This document shows positions 7,181 through 15,819 of a stretch of 34,314 bases of DNA, piece by piece. Made by a program: the position numbers and the translations under genes. The notes under the pieces are model-generated. The model saw only the letters and a program-made list of their open reading frames with translations. It searched no databases and was not told the DNA's origin. Origin of the DNA: Myroides injenensis M09-0166 (GTDB taxonomy: Bacteria > Bacteroidota > Bacteroidia > Flavobacteriales > Flavobacteriaceae); NCBI RefSeq assembly GCF_000246945.1, contig NZ_BAEX01000030.1, forward strand, positions 1 to 34,314. The letters run 5' to 3'. Each line of letters opens with the position of its first letter. Position 1 is the first letter of the stretch.

Positions 7181-9247
7181 ATGGAATATGGACTAGGAAC
7201 TTTAATAGCAATAATAATAGGTGCTTTATTTGTATTAGTACTATTGTTTTTTGCTATACTTGCCTCATTTTACAAAAAAATCCCACAAGGAAAAGCTATT
7301 GTTCGCACAGGTGTAGGCGGAACAAAAATTGCTTTCAACAAAGGAATATATGTTGTTCCTGTTTTTCACAAAATGGAAATAATGGATATTTCTGTAAAAA
7401 AATTACAAATTGACAGAATGCAAAATGAAGGATTAATTTGTAAAGATAACATTCGTGCAGATATAAAAGTTGCTTTTTTCATCCGAGTAAATAAATCTAT
7501 AGATGATGTCATCAATGTAGCACAAACTCTTGGTTGTGAAAGAGCAAGTGATGTAGAAACGCTAAGAAATATCTTTGAAGCAAAATTCTCTGAAGCTTTA
7601 AAAACAGTTGGTAAAAAATTTGAATTTATAGAACTATATGAAGCTCGTAGAGAATTCAGAGATGAAATTATCGATATTATAGGTACTGATCTAAATGGTT
7701 ATATCCTTGACGACTGTGCAATTGACTATTTAGAACAAACGAATCTTTCTTTCCTAGATCCACAAAACATTCTAGACTCAGAGGGTATTAAAAAAATTAC
7801 AGAATTAACTGCTATACAAAACATCAATGCTAACCTTATTCGCAGAGATGAGCAAAAAGTAATTAAAAAGCAAGATGTTGAAGCTCGCGAAGCTATTCTA
7901 GAATTAGAAAGACAATTATCTGAAAAAGAAGAAAAACAAAGAAGAGAAGTTGACAACATTAGAGCACGTGAAGAAGCTGAAATACAAAAAGTACGTGAAG
8001 AAGAACGCTTAAAAGCAGAAAGTGTACGTATTGCTACAGAAGAAAGCCTAGCTGTATTAGAAGAAAACAAACTACGTCAAGTCATTATTGCTGCTAAAAA
8101 CAAAGAGAGAACGGATGCTGTAGAAACCGAAAGAGTAGAAAAAGATAGAGCTTTAGAACAAACTGAAAGAGAGCGTATAGTATCTCTTGCTCAGATAACA
8201 AAAGAAAAAGCTATAGAAGAAGAGCGTAAAACTATTCAAGATGTTATTCGTGAACGTGTTCAACTTGAAAAAGGAGTGATTGAAGAACAACAAAATGTAA
8301 AAGACATTGAGACATTACGTGAAATCGAAAGACAAAAGAAAGCAGGTATAACGCTTGCAAGCAAAGAAGCTGAAGAACAATTAATCAAAACAATAAAAGC
8401 TGCTGAAGCACAAAAGCAAGCACAAGAGCAAGTATCACAACAAATGCTTATAGAAGCAGAAGCGCAAAAGCAAGCTTCTTTAAAACAAGCGGAAGCAAGA
8501 AAAATATTAGCTGATGCACAAGCACGAGAAGATGCTACTTTAGGATTAGCTGAAGCTGAAGTAATTAAAGCGAAAGCTGAAGCTGTAGAGCAGCAAAGTA
8601 TTGTACAAGCTGCTAATATCCAGAGAATAGCTACTGCAGAAGCTGTAGGAATTGAAGCTAAAGCAGAAGCAAAACGAAAAGAAGGACTAGCTGAAGCTGA
8701 AGTGTCTAAACAAAAAGCATTAGCAGATGCTGATGGAATTAGAGAAAAAGCTGAGGCAATGAAGCAAATGAATAGTGTAGGTAAAGAACACGAAGAATTC
8801 AAATTAAAACTTCAAAAAGAAAAAGAAATTGAATTAAGTCAAATCAATATACAAAAAGACATTGCTCTATCACAAGCGGAAGTGTTATCTTCTGCCCTAC
8901 AAAATGCAAATATTGATATCGTAGGTGGAGAAACGATGTTCTTCGAAAATATTGTAAACCAAGTAACTCGTGCTAAAGGCTTTGATAGCCTTATAGGAAA
9001 AAGTAAAAATGCACAGGATATAAAAAATGCTTTAATCGGTGATGGAACTAATAACGGTGAGCTGTTTGATAATATCCGTTATTATGCTAAGCAGTTTAAT
9101 ATAACTTCAGAAGATCTTAAGAATTTAAGCATTGCATCTTTGGTGATGAAAATGCAACAAAATGCTACTGAAGAAAATTCTGGCTTATTAAGTACTATTG
9201 CTAATACTGTACAATCTTTGGGTATTGGCAATCAGAAACTGTCTTAA
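7181..9247 (+). CDS. Flotillin-like SPFH protein (YqiK type)
   Basis: This 688-residue protein has one N-terminal membrane segment (about 5-29). An SPFH/Band-7 domain spans about 31-205, starting KIPQGKAIVRTG and including GIYVVPVFHKMEIMDI. A very long Glu/Ala/Lys/Gln helical region (about 215-580) carries many A-E-A repeats. The tail (about 585-688) contains the segment DIVGGETMFFENIVNQV. This order is that of YqiK-type flotillins, which assemble into membrane-anchored cages or rafts. It is longer than E. coli YqiK (about 550 residues), mostly by an extended helix. It follows the YqiJ-like gene by 33 nt, as in the E. coli yqiJ-yqiK pair. The large ATPase gene follows after a hairpin. Confidence 0.9.
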   Translation: MEYGLGTLIAIIIGALFVLVLLFFAILASFYKKIPQGKAIVRTGVGGTKIAFNKGIYVVPVFHKMEIMDISVKKLQIDRMQNEGLICKDNIRADIKVAFFIRVNKSIDDVINVAQTLGCERASDVETLRNIFEAKFSEALKTVGKKFEFIELYEARREFRDEIIDIIGTDLNGYILDDCAIDYLEQTNLSFLDPQNILDSEGIKKITELTAIQNINANLIRRDEQKVIKKQDVEAREAILELERQLSEKEEKQRREVDNIRAREEAEIQKVREEERLKAESVRIATEESLAVLEENKLRQVIIAAKNKERTDAVETERVEKDRALEQTERERIVSLAQITKEKAIEEERKTIQDVIRERVQLEKGVIEEQQNVKDIETLREIERQKKAGITLASKEAEEQLIKTIKAAEAQKQAQEQVSQQMLIEAEAQKQASLKQAEARKILADAQAREDATLGLAEAEVIKAKAEAVEQQSIVQAANIQRIATAEAVGIEAKAEAKRKEGLAEAEVSKQKALADADGIREKAEAMKQMNSVGKEHEEFKLKLQKEKEIELSQINIQKDIALSQAEVLSSALQNANIDIVGGETMFFENIVNQVTRAKGFDSLIGKSKNAQDIKNALIGDGTNNGELFDNIRYYAKQFNITSEDLKNLSIASLVMKMQQNATEENSGLLSTIANTVQSLGIGNQKLS

Positions 9248-9252
9248 TTATA

Positions 9253-9291
9253 GAACAAAGATTACTCTTGTATAAAGAGTAATCTTTGTTC
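9253..9291 (+). promoter_or_regulatory. Perfect 17-bp hairpin between flotillin and ATPase genes
   Basis: Arms 9253-9269 and 9275-9291 (GAACAAAGATTACTCTT and its complement) flank a 5-nt loop. It lies 5 nt after the flotillin stop and 64 nt before the ATPase start. Unlike the other hairpins in the window it lacks a clean T-tract, so it may be a partial terminator or an RNA-stability element that sets a lower level for the ATPase. Confidence 0.7.
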
Positions 9292-9355
9292 TTATCATAC
9301 CATTTAATTACCTAAGGTCAATCGAAAATAATTGACTTCTTAGTATTTTATCTTT

Positions 9356-12300
9356 ATGGCTGAATTAGAAAATCAACATATAGAATCACTTGATTCTAGC
9401 ACATACGAAATTATCCAAAGAAGACTTCAAGATCAAAAAGGAAATCTAATCCAACGATTAAATATTCTTAATGATGAGAGAAAAGAGGTTTTTAGTTCGA
9501 TAGATTTAAAACTGATAGCAAATCAGCGTATCACAACAGATAATAACTGTATTGCAAGAGGAATTATGGCATTTGATTCCATCTGTATCTTTGCCTATAA
9601 TGTCCATTTTGGTCTAAAAACTGATATACAACTTAGTGATGTCTTTAGTATTTATCGATTTGAAAATAATCAATTTTACCCTGAGTCACTTGAATTCATT
9701 ACTGACAATAATTTCATAAACGACTATAAGAATTTATACAAATATTATAGGGACTCTATATTTAGTCGTTTCAAAAGAACGGAGAACTATTTATACATGG
9801 TTTTCCAAACAAGTAAAAAGACTGAAGATCTTAAAGCATTCAAATGGCTTATAAAAGACAATAAGCTTACCTATATTGATGACAGAAGTATTCATGAAGT
9901 ACAGAAAGCTTCACAGTTTGAGTTCAATTGGATAAAAACTACCTTAGAAAACAGAAGACTAGGTGTACATCCACATATTTCGATTCTTGACAAAGTATTT
10001 ATAGAAGCTGTCGGTGGAGATATTACTTTTAAGATTGAGGACAATACTGATGATGGACAAGGTATTTATAGAGAGCCTGTTAAGAATCCTGATCAGCAAT
10101 TAGATGATGCAGATTATTACTATGCTGATCTGAATAACTTTATTTTAATCAAAATAAAGCCATATCAAGAAGACTTTAGAGCTTTCATTTTTAATAATAA
10201 AACCAAACAAGTCATTAATGTTCCTGCATTAAACGATACAGGAATCTTATTACCGGATGGACAAGGAATCATCTTTTCTAGTGGATATTATTTACAAAAT
10301 GGAGATTATAAAATCTTTGACAATGTTATTAAAGATTTAGAATATGTAAGAACTATCCCTTCTCATAATGGAGAAGATTTTCTGTATTTATTTTATCAGT
10401 CAGAGAACAACATTTATATGTTGATGTCTTACAATATCATCAAACAACAAGTTGAAACGCCAATTATCTGTAATGGTTTCACCATGTTTTCTGATGGAAA
10501 GTTGATTTATTTTCGTTCAGAACAAGAGGCGGTAAAACACCACGTAGTTCAAATTTGGCAAACTCCATATGCAAGCCAACTTATTGAGAACACTACTCAA
10601 AAAGACAATCAACTTTATAAAATAGGGAATAAAGATATCGTCAAAGCGATGGCAGAATGTCAAGAAATTATTCACCTTATTGATAAAGAAGATTCTTATG
10701 AGGGATTGTATAATGACATTGCAAAAAAAGCTAATGATACTATCGATGCTTATTTTTGGATTAATCAGAAAGAAACACAACAATTAGCTGTTCCACTTGA
10801 GCAAATAAGAAACATTGCTAATACTGCTATTGATGAATTTGAAAAAGTTCAGACTCAGCGAAAAAAAGCAAATAGTCTGTTAACTGATTTAAAGGCTAAA
10901 GTAGATAAGCAACTCTTCAATGTAAAAAATGCTAAAGGAGAAACCTTAGAAAGTTTAGTCAATCTATTAGCTGAAAACAGAAAATTAGTAGGTGAAGTTA
11001 TCAATGCACGTCAAACAAAATATATTGATGTTGCAATACTTGAAAAATATCAAGATCAACTAGGTAAAACAAACGAGGTATTATCTAATAAAACTATCTC
11101 TTTCTTATTACGTGATGATGCTTTAATCCCTTACGAAGAGAAAGTAGTACTCCAAAAAGAGAAAGTAACAGAGGTTACCAAAGTTATCGATGCTAATGCC
11201 ATTGACGAGAATTGTAAACAGATATCATCAGAACTAGAATTATTAATAGATATACTTAATAGTTTAAAAATTGAAGATACAACGCAAGCAACAAAAATAA
11301 TTGAGAAGATATCTGTAATTTTTGCTTCTTTAAATGAGGTAAGAGCGCAACTAAAACGAAAATTAGATTCATTGCGAACAAATGAGTCTATTGCTGAATT
11401 CCATGCGCAACTTACTTTGCTTGACCAAAGTATTATTAACTTTTTAGAATTAGCTAATACACCTGACAAATGTGATGAATACTACTCAAAAGTAAGTGTA
11501 CAGGTAGAAGAATTAGAAAGTAAATTTGCCGATTTCGATGATTTCATTTTAAAAATCGCTGATAAGAGAGAAGAAGTACTAAAAGCATTTGATGCTAGAA
11601 AAACTCAATTAGTAGAACAAATTAATCGACGTACTACTTCATTAGAGCAAATTGGTTTACGAATTCTAAAAAACATTGAAAACAAAAGCGCTTCTTTTAA
11701 AACAAAAGAAGAAATACATTCTTTTTTCTCAACTGATTTAATGGTTGATAAAGTTCGTCAACTAATAATAGAGTTAAAAGATCTAGGTGATGTATCTAAA
11801 GCAGAGAATTTAGAGAATAGTATAAAGACTAGTCAAGAAGATGCATTACGTGCTTTAAGAGATAAACAAGATCTTTTTGCTGATGGAGAGAATATTATTA
11901 GCCTAGGCAATCACAAGTTTTTAGTTAATAAACAACCTCTAGACTTAACTATTGTTAGACGAAATGACCTTTTATTTTATCATTTAATAGGTACTAGCTT
12001 CTACTACCCTATCCAAAATGATAAAATATACCAATACAAAGATATTTGGAATCAAGATATCATATCAGAGAACAATCAAGTTTATAGAGCAGAATATTTA
12101 GCATATCAAGTATTTAAGGCTAAAAACGATATTCCTGATACTGATATTGCTTCAGAGATAAAACTGCGTACAGAACAAAACTATTCAGAAGGTTATTTAA
12201 AAGGTGTGCATGATTTTGATGCAGATCAAATCTGCCAATCTTTATTGACCTTAAAACAAGAGTTAGGTATTCTTACCTATTCACCTAGTATTCGTGTTAC

Positions 12301-14200
12301 TGCTCAAATGTTTTGGTATGACTTAAAAGAAGAGCAAAAAAACACTATTTTAAAAAACATTAATAGTGCAACAATCGTATTAAAGGCTTTTCCAAATAGT
12401 ACAAACTATAACTATATTCTTGAGCAAATTCAAGAGTTGTATAGTAAGTGGCAATCTCCTTTAAAACAACCTTTGTATAGCGTAGCAATTAGCAAATATC
12501 TTTTTTATGAATTTGCTACTGGCCTATACTTTACAAAATCAGGTCAAGCCTCTCAATTAAAAAAACAGTTCTTACAGTTTTTACAGCAACAAAAATTAAA
12601 TATCTCTTTTGAAGATGATATCCGCGATAATACCTTATCCACTATTGATAGATTTTATCTGATACAAAACTGGTTATATTCATATATAGAAAATAATGAA
12701 GAAATAGCAATCTCTAAGAAGTATATTGATGAAGCATGCTGTCTGTTACTTTTTGAAAATCAATATAATTACACATTAGAAGAAGGTAATGATACCATTG
12801 TACTAGATAATCTAAAAGGAAATCACCCTTTAATTGTTAATGACAATTACACATTAGATTATCATGAGTTTATTAAAAAATTAGATTTATTTGAATCCAT
12901 ATCAGTTCCAGAGTTTAAAGACTTTAACCAGACGAAAGAATCCATTCTTGCTGAATACAAAAAGTCTTTAAAAATCAATGAATTAAAACCAAGGGTACTT
13001 ACTTCTTTTGTAAGAAATAAACTGATTAATGAGGTTTACTTCCCGTTAATTGGCAATAATCTAACCAAACAGTTAGGTGCTTACGGTGATAATAAGCGAA
13101 CTGCGAGAATGGGTATGCTGTTATTAGTTTCACCTCCTGGATACGGAAAGACTACGCTAATGGAATACTTAGCCAATACACTAGGACTTCATTTTGTCAA
13201 GATAAATGGTCCTACTATTGGGCATTCCATTACGTCAATAGACCCTACAGAAGCAAAAACTTCTGGAGCTAGAGAAGAATTGAAAAAAATAAACTTATCA
13301 TTTGAAATGGCAGACAACGTTATGCTATATCTAGATGATATTCAACATTTAAGTTCTGAATTTCTACAAAAGTTTATCTCTTTAGCTGATGGTCAACGTA
13401 AGATGGATGGAATCTTTGAGGGTGAAAGTAAAACCTATGACTTAAGAGGAAAGCGCTTCTGTATTATTATGGCGGGGAACCCCTATACTGAATCTGGAGA
13501 GAAATTTCAAATCCCAGATATGTTAGCCAATCGTGCTGACACCTATAACTTAGGAGATGTCATAGGAAATACAGAGCATCTATTTAAGCTTAGTTTATTA
13601 GAAAATGCTATTGCTGAAAATCCATATCTACAGCGATTAAGTAGTCAAAGTTTAGATGATTTTTACAAGTTAGTGCAACATATTGAAACACGTTCAGAAG
13701 AAGCATTGAACCTTGAAGGTAACTATAGTGCTCAAGAAATAGAGGAGTTTAATGCCGTTCTTAAAAAATGTATTAAAGTAAGAGATGTAGTTTTAAAGGT
13801 AAACCAAAACTACATTTCAAGTGCTGGTACCGATGATGCTTACAGAATAGAACCAGCTTTCAAATTACAAGGTTCTTATCGCGATATGAGTAAGATGGTA
13901 GGTAAGATTGTCCCTTTAATGAATGATGCAGAAATAGAGGAGTTAATAATGACCCATTACGAAAATGAGTCACAAACATTAACCTCAGACACAGAAGCTA
14001 ACCTATTAAAATTAAAGGAAATTACTAATAAGCTTAGTCCACAAGAGCAAGAGCGCTGGCAAGAGATAAAAGACATTTTCTTAAAACAACGCAAGCTAGG
14101 TATGGCAGGAAAAGACAATCAAGTAGGACAAATATTAGGACAGTTAATGGACTTTAATATCAACTTACAAGACATTGTGAATGCAATTCAAAAAAATTAA
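9356..14200 (+). CDS. Giant DUF3686 plus AAA ATPase (annotated 'DNA repair ATPase')
   Basis: This 1614-residue cytosolic protein has a first region (about 5-460) rich in beta-strand and aromatic residues that fits DUF3686. A long helical/coiled-coil region follows (about 470-850), then a second mixed region (about 850-1215). The AAA module has Walker A S-P-P-G1262-Y-G-K1265-T-T, Walker B L-Y-L-D1327-D1328, a sensor-1 region A-G-N1375-P and a candidate arginine finger R1393 in LANRAD. DUF3686 proteins carry the label 'DNA repair ATPase', but I see no nuclease, helicase or DNA-binding motif. Walker B ends DD, not DE, so hydrolysis may differ. Its place behind YqiJ and flotillin genes suggests work at a flotillin platform. 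It ends at a strong terminator. Confidence 0.8.
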   Translation: MAELENQHIESLDSSTYEIIQRRLQDQKGNLIQRLNILNDERKEVFSSIDLKLIANQRITTDNNCIARGIMAFDSICIFAYNVHFGLKTDIQLSDVFSIYRFENNQFYPESLEFITDNNFINDYKNLYKYYRDSIFSRFKRTENYLYMVFQTSKKTEDLKAFKWLIKDNKLTYIDDRSIHEVQKASQFEFNWIKTTLENRRLGVHPHISILDKVFIEAVGGDITFKIEDNTDDGQGIYREPVKNPDQQLDDADYYYADLNNFILIKIKPYQEDFRAFIFNNKTKQVINVPALNDTGILLPDGQGIIFSSGYYLQNGDYKIFDNVIKDLEYVRTIPSHNGEDFLYLFYQSENNIYMLMSYNIIKQQVETPIICNGFTMFSDGKLIYFRSEQEAVKHHVVQIWQTPYASQLIENTTQKDNQLYKIGNKDIVKAMAECQEIIHLIDKEDSYEGLYNDIAKKANDTIDAYFWINQKETQQLAVPLEQIRNIANTAIDEFEKVQTQRKKANSLLTDLKAKVDKQLFNVKNAKGETLESLVNLLAENRKLVGEVINARQTKYIDVAILEKYQDQLGKTNEVLSNKTISFLLRDDALIPYEEKVVLQKEKVTEVTKVIDANAIDENCKQISSELELLIDILNSLKIEDTTQATKIIEKISVIFASLNEVRAQLKRKLDSLRTNESIAEFHAQLTLLDQSIINFLELANTPDKCDEYYSKVSVQVEELESKFADFDDFILKIADKREEVLKAFDARKTQLVEQINRRTTSLEQIGLRILKNIENKSASFKTKEEIHSFFSTDLMVDKVRQLIIELKDLGDVSKAENLENSIKTSQEDALRALRDKQDLFADGENIISLGNHKFLVNKQPLDLTIVRRNDLLFYHLIGTSFYYPIQNDKIYQYKDIWNQDIISENNQVYRAEYLAYQVFKAKNDIPDTDIASEIKLRTEQNYSEGYLKGVHDFDADQICQSLLTLKQELGILTYSPSIRVTAQMFWYDLKEEQKNTILKNINSATIVLKAFPNSTNYNYILEQIQELYSKWQSPLKQPLYSVAISKYLFYEFATGLYFTKSGQASQLKKQFLQFLQQQKLNISFEDDIRDNTLSTIDRFYLIQNWLYSYIENNEEIAISKKYIDEACCLLLFENQYNYTLEEGNDTIVLDNLKGNHPLIVNDNYTLDYHEFIKKLDLFESISVPEFKDFNQTKESILAEYKKSLKINELKPRVLTSFVRNKLINEVYFPLIGNNLTKQLGAYGDNKRTARMGMLLLVSPPGYGKTTLMEYLANTLGLHFVKINGPTIGHSITSIDPTEAKTSGAREELKKINLSFEMADNVMLYLDDIQHLSSEFLQKFISLADGQRKMDGIFEGESKTYDLRGKRFCIIMAGNPYTESGEKFQIPDMLANRADTYNLGDVIGNTEHLFKLSLLENAIAENPYLQRLSSQSLDDFYKLVQHIETRSEEALNLEGNYSAQEIEEFNAVLKKCIKVRDVVLKVNQNYISSAGTDDAYRIEPAFKLQGSYRDMSKMVGKIVPLMNDAEIEELIMTHYENESQTLTSDTEANLLKLKEITNKLSPQEQERWQEIKDIFLKQRKLGMAGKDNQVGQILGQLMDFNINLQDIVNAIQKN

Positions 14201-14203
14201 AGC

Positions 14204-14232
14204 AAAAGTCTACTTGTTAAAAGTAGACTTTT
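14204..14232 (+). terminator. Terminator of the flotillin-ATPase cassette
   Basis: A 12-bp stem AAAAGTCTACTT (14204-14215) with its complement (14221-14232), a 5-nt loop and a run of T directly after it lie 3 nt past the ATPase stop. Confidence 0.92.
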
Positions 14233-14293
14233 TTTATTATTGCAGAAAATAGAACGATTATTATTACGTTATATAATTCATCTTAATTAAACT

Positions 14294-15457
14294 ATGAAAA
14301 AACACTTACCCCGAATTGCTGTTACTATCCTTTTTTTCTTTTTTGGCGGAATTTCTGCCTCGTGGGCATCACGCATACCTACTATAAAAGAAGCATTTAA
14401 TGTAGGGGAATCTGCATGGGGATTTGTATTACTTTATATTTCTATAGGTACCCTAATTTCACTGCCTTTCGCAGGCAAACTAATTGCTAAATTAGGTAGT
14501 AAGAAATCAACTATTACCTTTTTGATTTTGTATTTCATTTTATTAGTAGGAATTGGCTATTGGAATATTTTATGGCAATTGAAATTTAATTTAGTAATGT
14601 TTGGAATATTTAGTAATCTCACAAACATTGCTATAAATACACAAGCCATTAATGTTTCCAAACAATACAAAGGGCAAATTATAGGATCATTTCATGGTAC
14701 ATGGAGTATTGGAGGCTTTTTTGCCGCTTGGATTGGAGCTGAAATGATTAGTAAACACGTTCCACCTCTTGAGCATTTTATATATTTCTCCTCTATTGGA
14801 ATCATTGTAGCTATCTGTCTTTTTAAATACTTAGTACCTGATAACACACAACCTCAAGAAAATAATCTGTCACAAAACAAGAAAGGTTTTATATTACCAG
14901 ACCGCAATTTAGCATTGTTAGGATTATTAGCTTTTTTTGCAATGGTAGCGGAGGGCACTATGACTGATTGGTCTAGTGAATATATGAAAACGATTGTGCA
15001 TTCACCTATACAGGTAATGGGATATGGTCTTACAGCTTATATGTTTGCCATGGCAAGTGGTAGATTCATATCAGATTATACAGTAAGAAAATACGGAGAA
15101 CACAATACATTAACAATCTGTGGTATCTTAATCTTCATTGGATTAATAGCAGCAGTAGTTTATCCTAGCTTATATTCTACTATTTTCTCTTTTATGATTG
15201 TAGGTTTTGGTGTGTCAGCAGTTGTACCTATGGTATATAATCTTGCAGGACATAATAAAGTCATGCCACCCCAGCAAGCTTTAACGCTTGTAACTAGTAT
15301 TGGATTTATCGGCTTCTTTCTTGGACCTCCAGTTATTGGTTTTATAGCGGAACATTCTTCTTTAAAAACTGCTTTTTCTATTATTGCTTTTTTTGGATTA
15401 GCAATTACAGTCCTAAATCGTTTTATTATTATATCACATACAAGTAGTGAATCCTAA
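14294..15457 (+). CDS. MFS transporter, YbjJ-like
   Basis: This 387-residue inner-membrane protein has about twelve hydrophobic segments in two halves, with a soluble stretch at about 182-200 between them. The motif G-K-L-I-A-K-L-G-S-K-K-S (about 61-72) is the MFS loop 2-3 signature. The second half starts with the helix ending EGTMTDWSSEYM, a pattern typical of YbjJ-like transporters. Substrate unknown. It stands alone and converges on sbcC. Family call is good, subfamily moderate. Confidence 0.85.
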   Translation: MKKHLPRIAVTILFFFFGGISASWASRIPTIKEAFNVGESAWGFVLLYISIGTLISLPFAGKLIAKLGSKKSTITFLILYFILLVGIGYWNILWQLKFNLVMFGIFSNLTNIAINTQAINVSKQYKGQIIGSFHGTWSIGGFFAAWIGAEMISKHVPPLEHFIYFSSIGIIVAICLFKYLVPDNTQPQENNLSQNKKGFILPDRNLALLGLLAFFAMVAEGTMTDWSSEYMKTIVHSPIQVMGYGLTAYMFAMASGRFISDYTVRKYGEHNTLTICGILIFIGLIAAVVYPSLYSTIFSFMIVGFGVSAVVPMVYNLAGHNKVMPPQQALTLVTSIGFIGFFLGPPVIGFIAEHSSLKTAFSIIAFFGLAITVLNRFIIISHTSSES

Positions 15458-15584
15458 TAGACAGTAGCTTTATTATCATTCATAAAACTGTTTTTTTTAA
15501 TACTCATCTAACTATACTATAGATAAAAACAGTAGTATTAGACTAGATTATATGCAGATAGAAGTATATTGATTGAATAAAGAA

Positions 15585-15663
15585 TCCATAGTGAGTCTAT
15601 TAAAATCCTACATTTAATAGACTCACTATGGACTCATAATGGACTCACTATGGAATCACCGTA
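15585..15663. repeat. 11-bp tandem repeats with a 20-bp inverted arm
   Basis: GACTCACTATG (15620-15630), GACTCATAATG (15631-15641), GACTCACTATG (15642-15652) and a degenerate copy GAATCACCGTA (15653-15663) lie in tandem. An inverted copy at 15585-15604 pairs perfectly over 20 bp with 15613-15632 (8-nt loop). The element sits in the 362-bp gap (15458-15819) between two convergent genes; the rest of the gap holds no ORF or other hairpin. It may be a terminator for either side, but has no T-tract. Confidence 0.85.
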
Positions 15664-15819
15664 TCTAGTACTACAATAACTCTTGTCTCGTCCTACTATA
15701 ACTGTACAGCTATTATTAATAATTCAGCTATTTACTATATCGTATTTTATAAGTTGATCTTGATGATTTCAATATAATTGATCGTGACAATAGCTATCCT
15801 ATTCAAAATAGTATGTTGC

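Noticed and set aside
8260-8802. 180-codon open frame on the minus strand, rich in Ser, Ala and Cys
   Set aside because: It is antisense to the Glu/Ala/Lys helical region of the flotillin gene; the open frame follows from that codon pattern and shows no domain.
15613-15631. Sequence resembling the phage T7 promoter (AATAGACTCACTATGG)
   Set aside because: It lacks two bases of the T7 consensus, is part of an 11-bp repeat present in both orientations, and no T7-like polymerase or phage gene is nearby. Chance similarity.
15620-15663. Possible CRISPR-like array
   Set aside because: Units are 11 bp, directly adjacent and without spacers; no cas gene is present.
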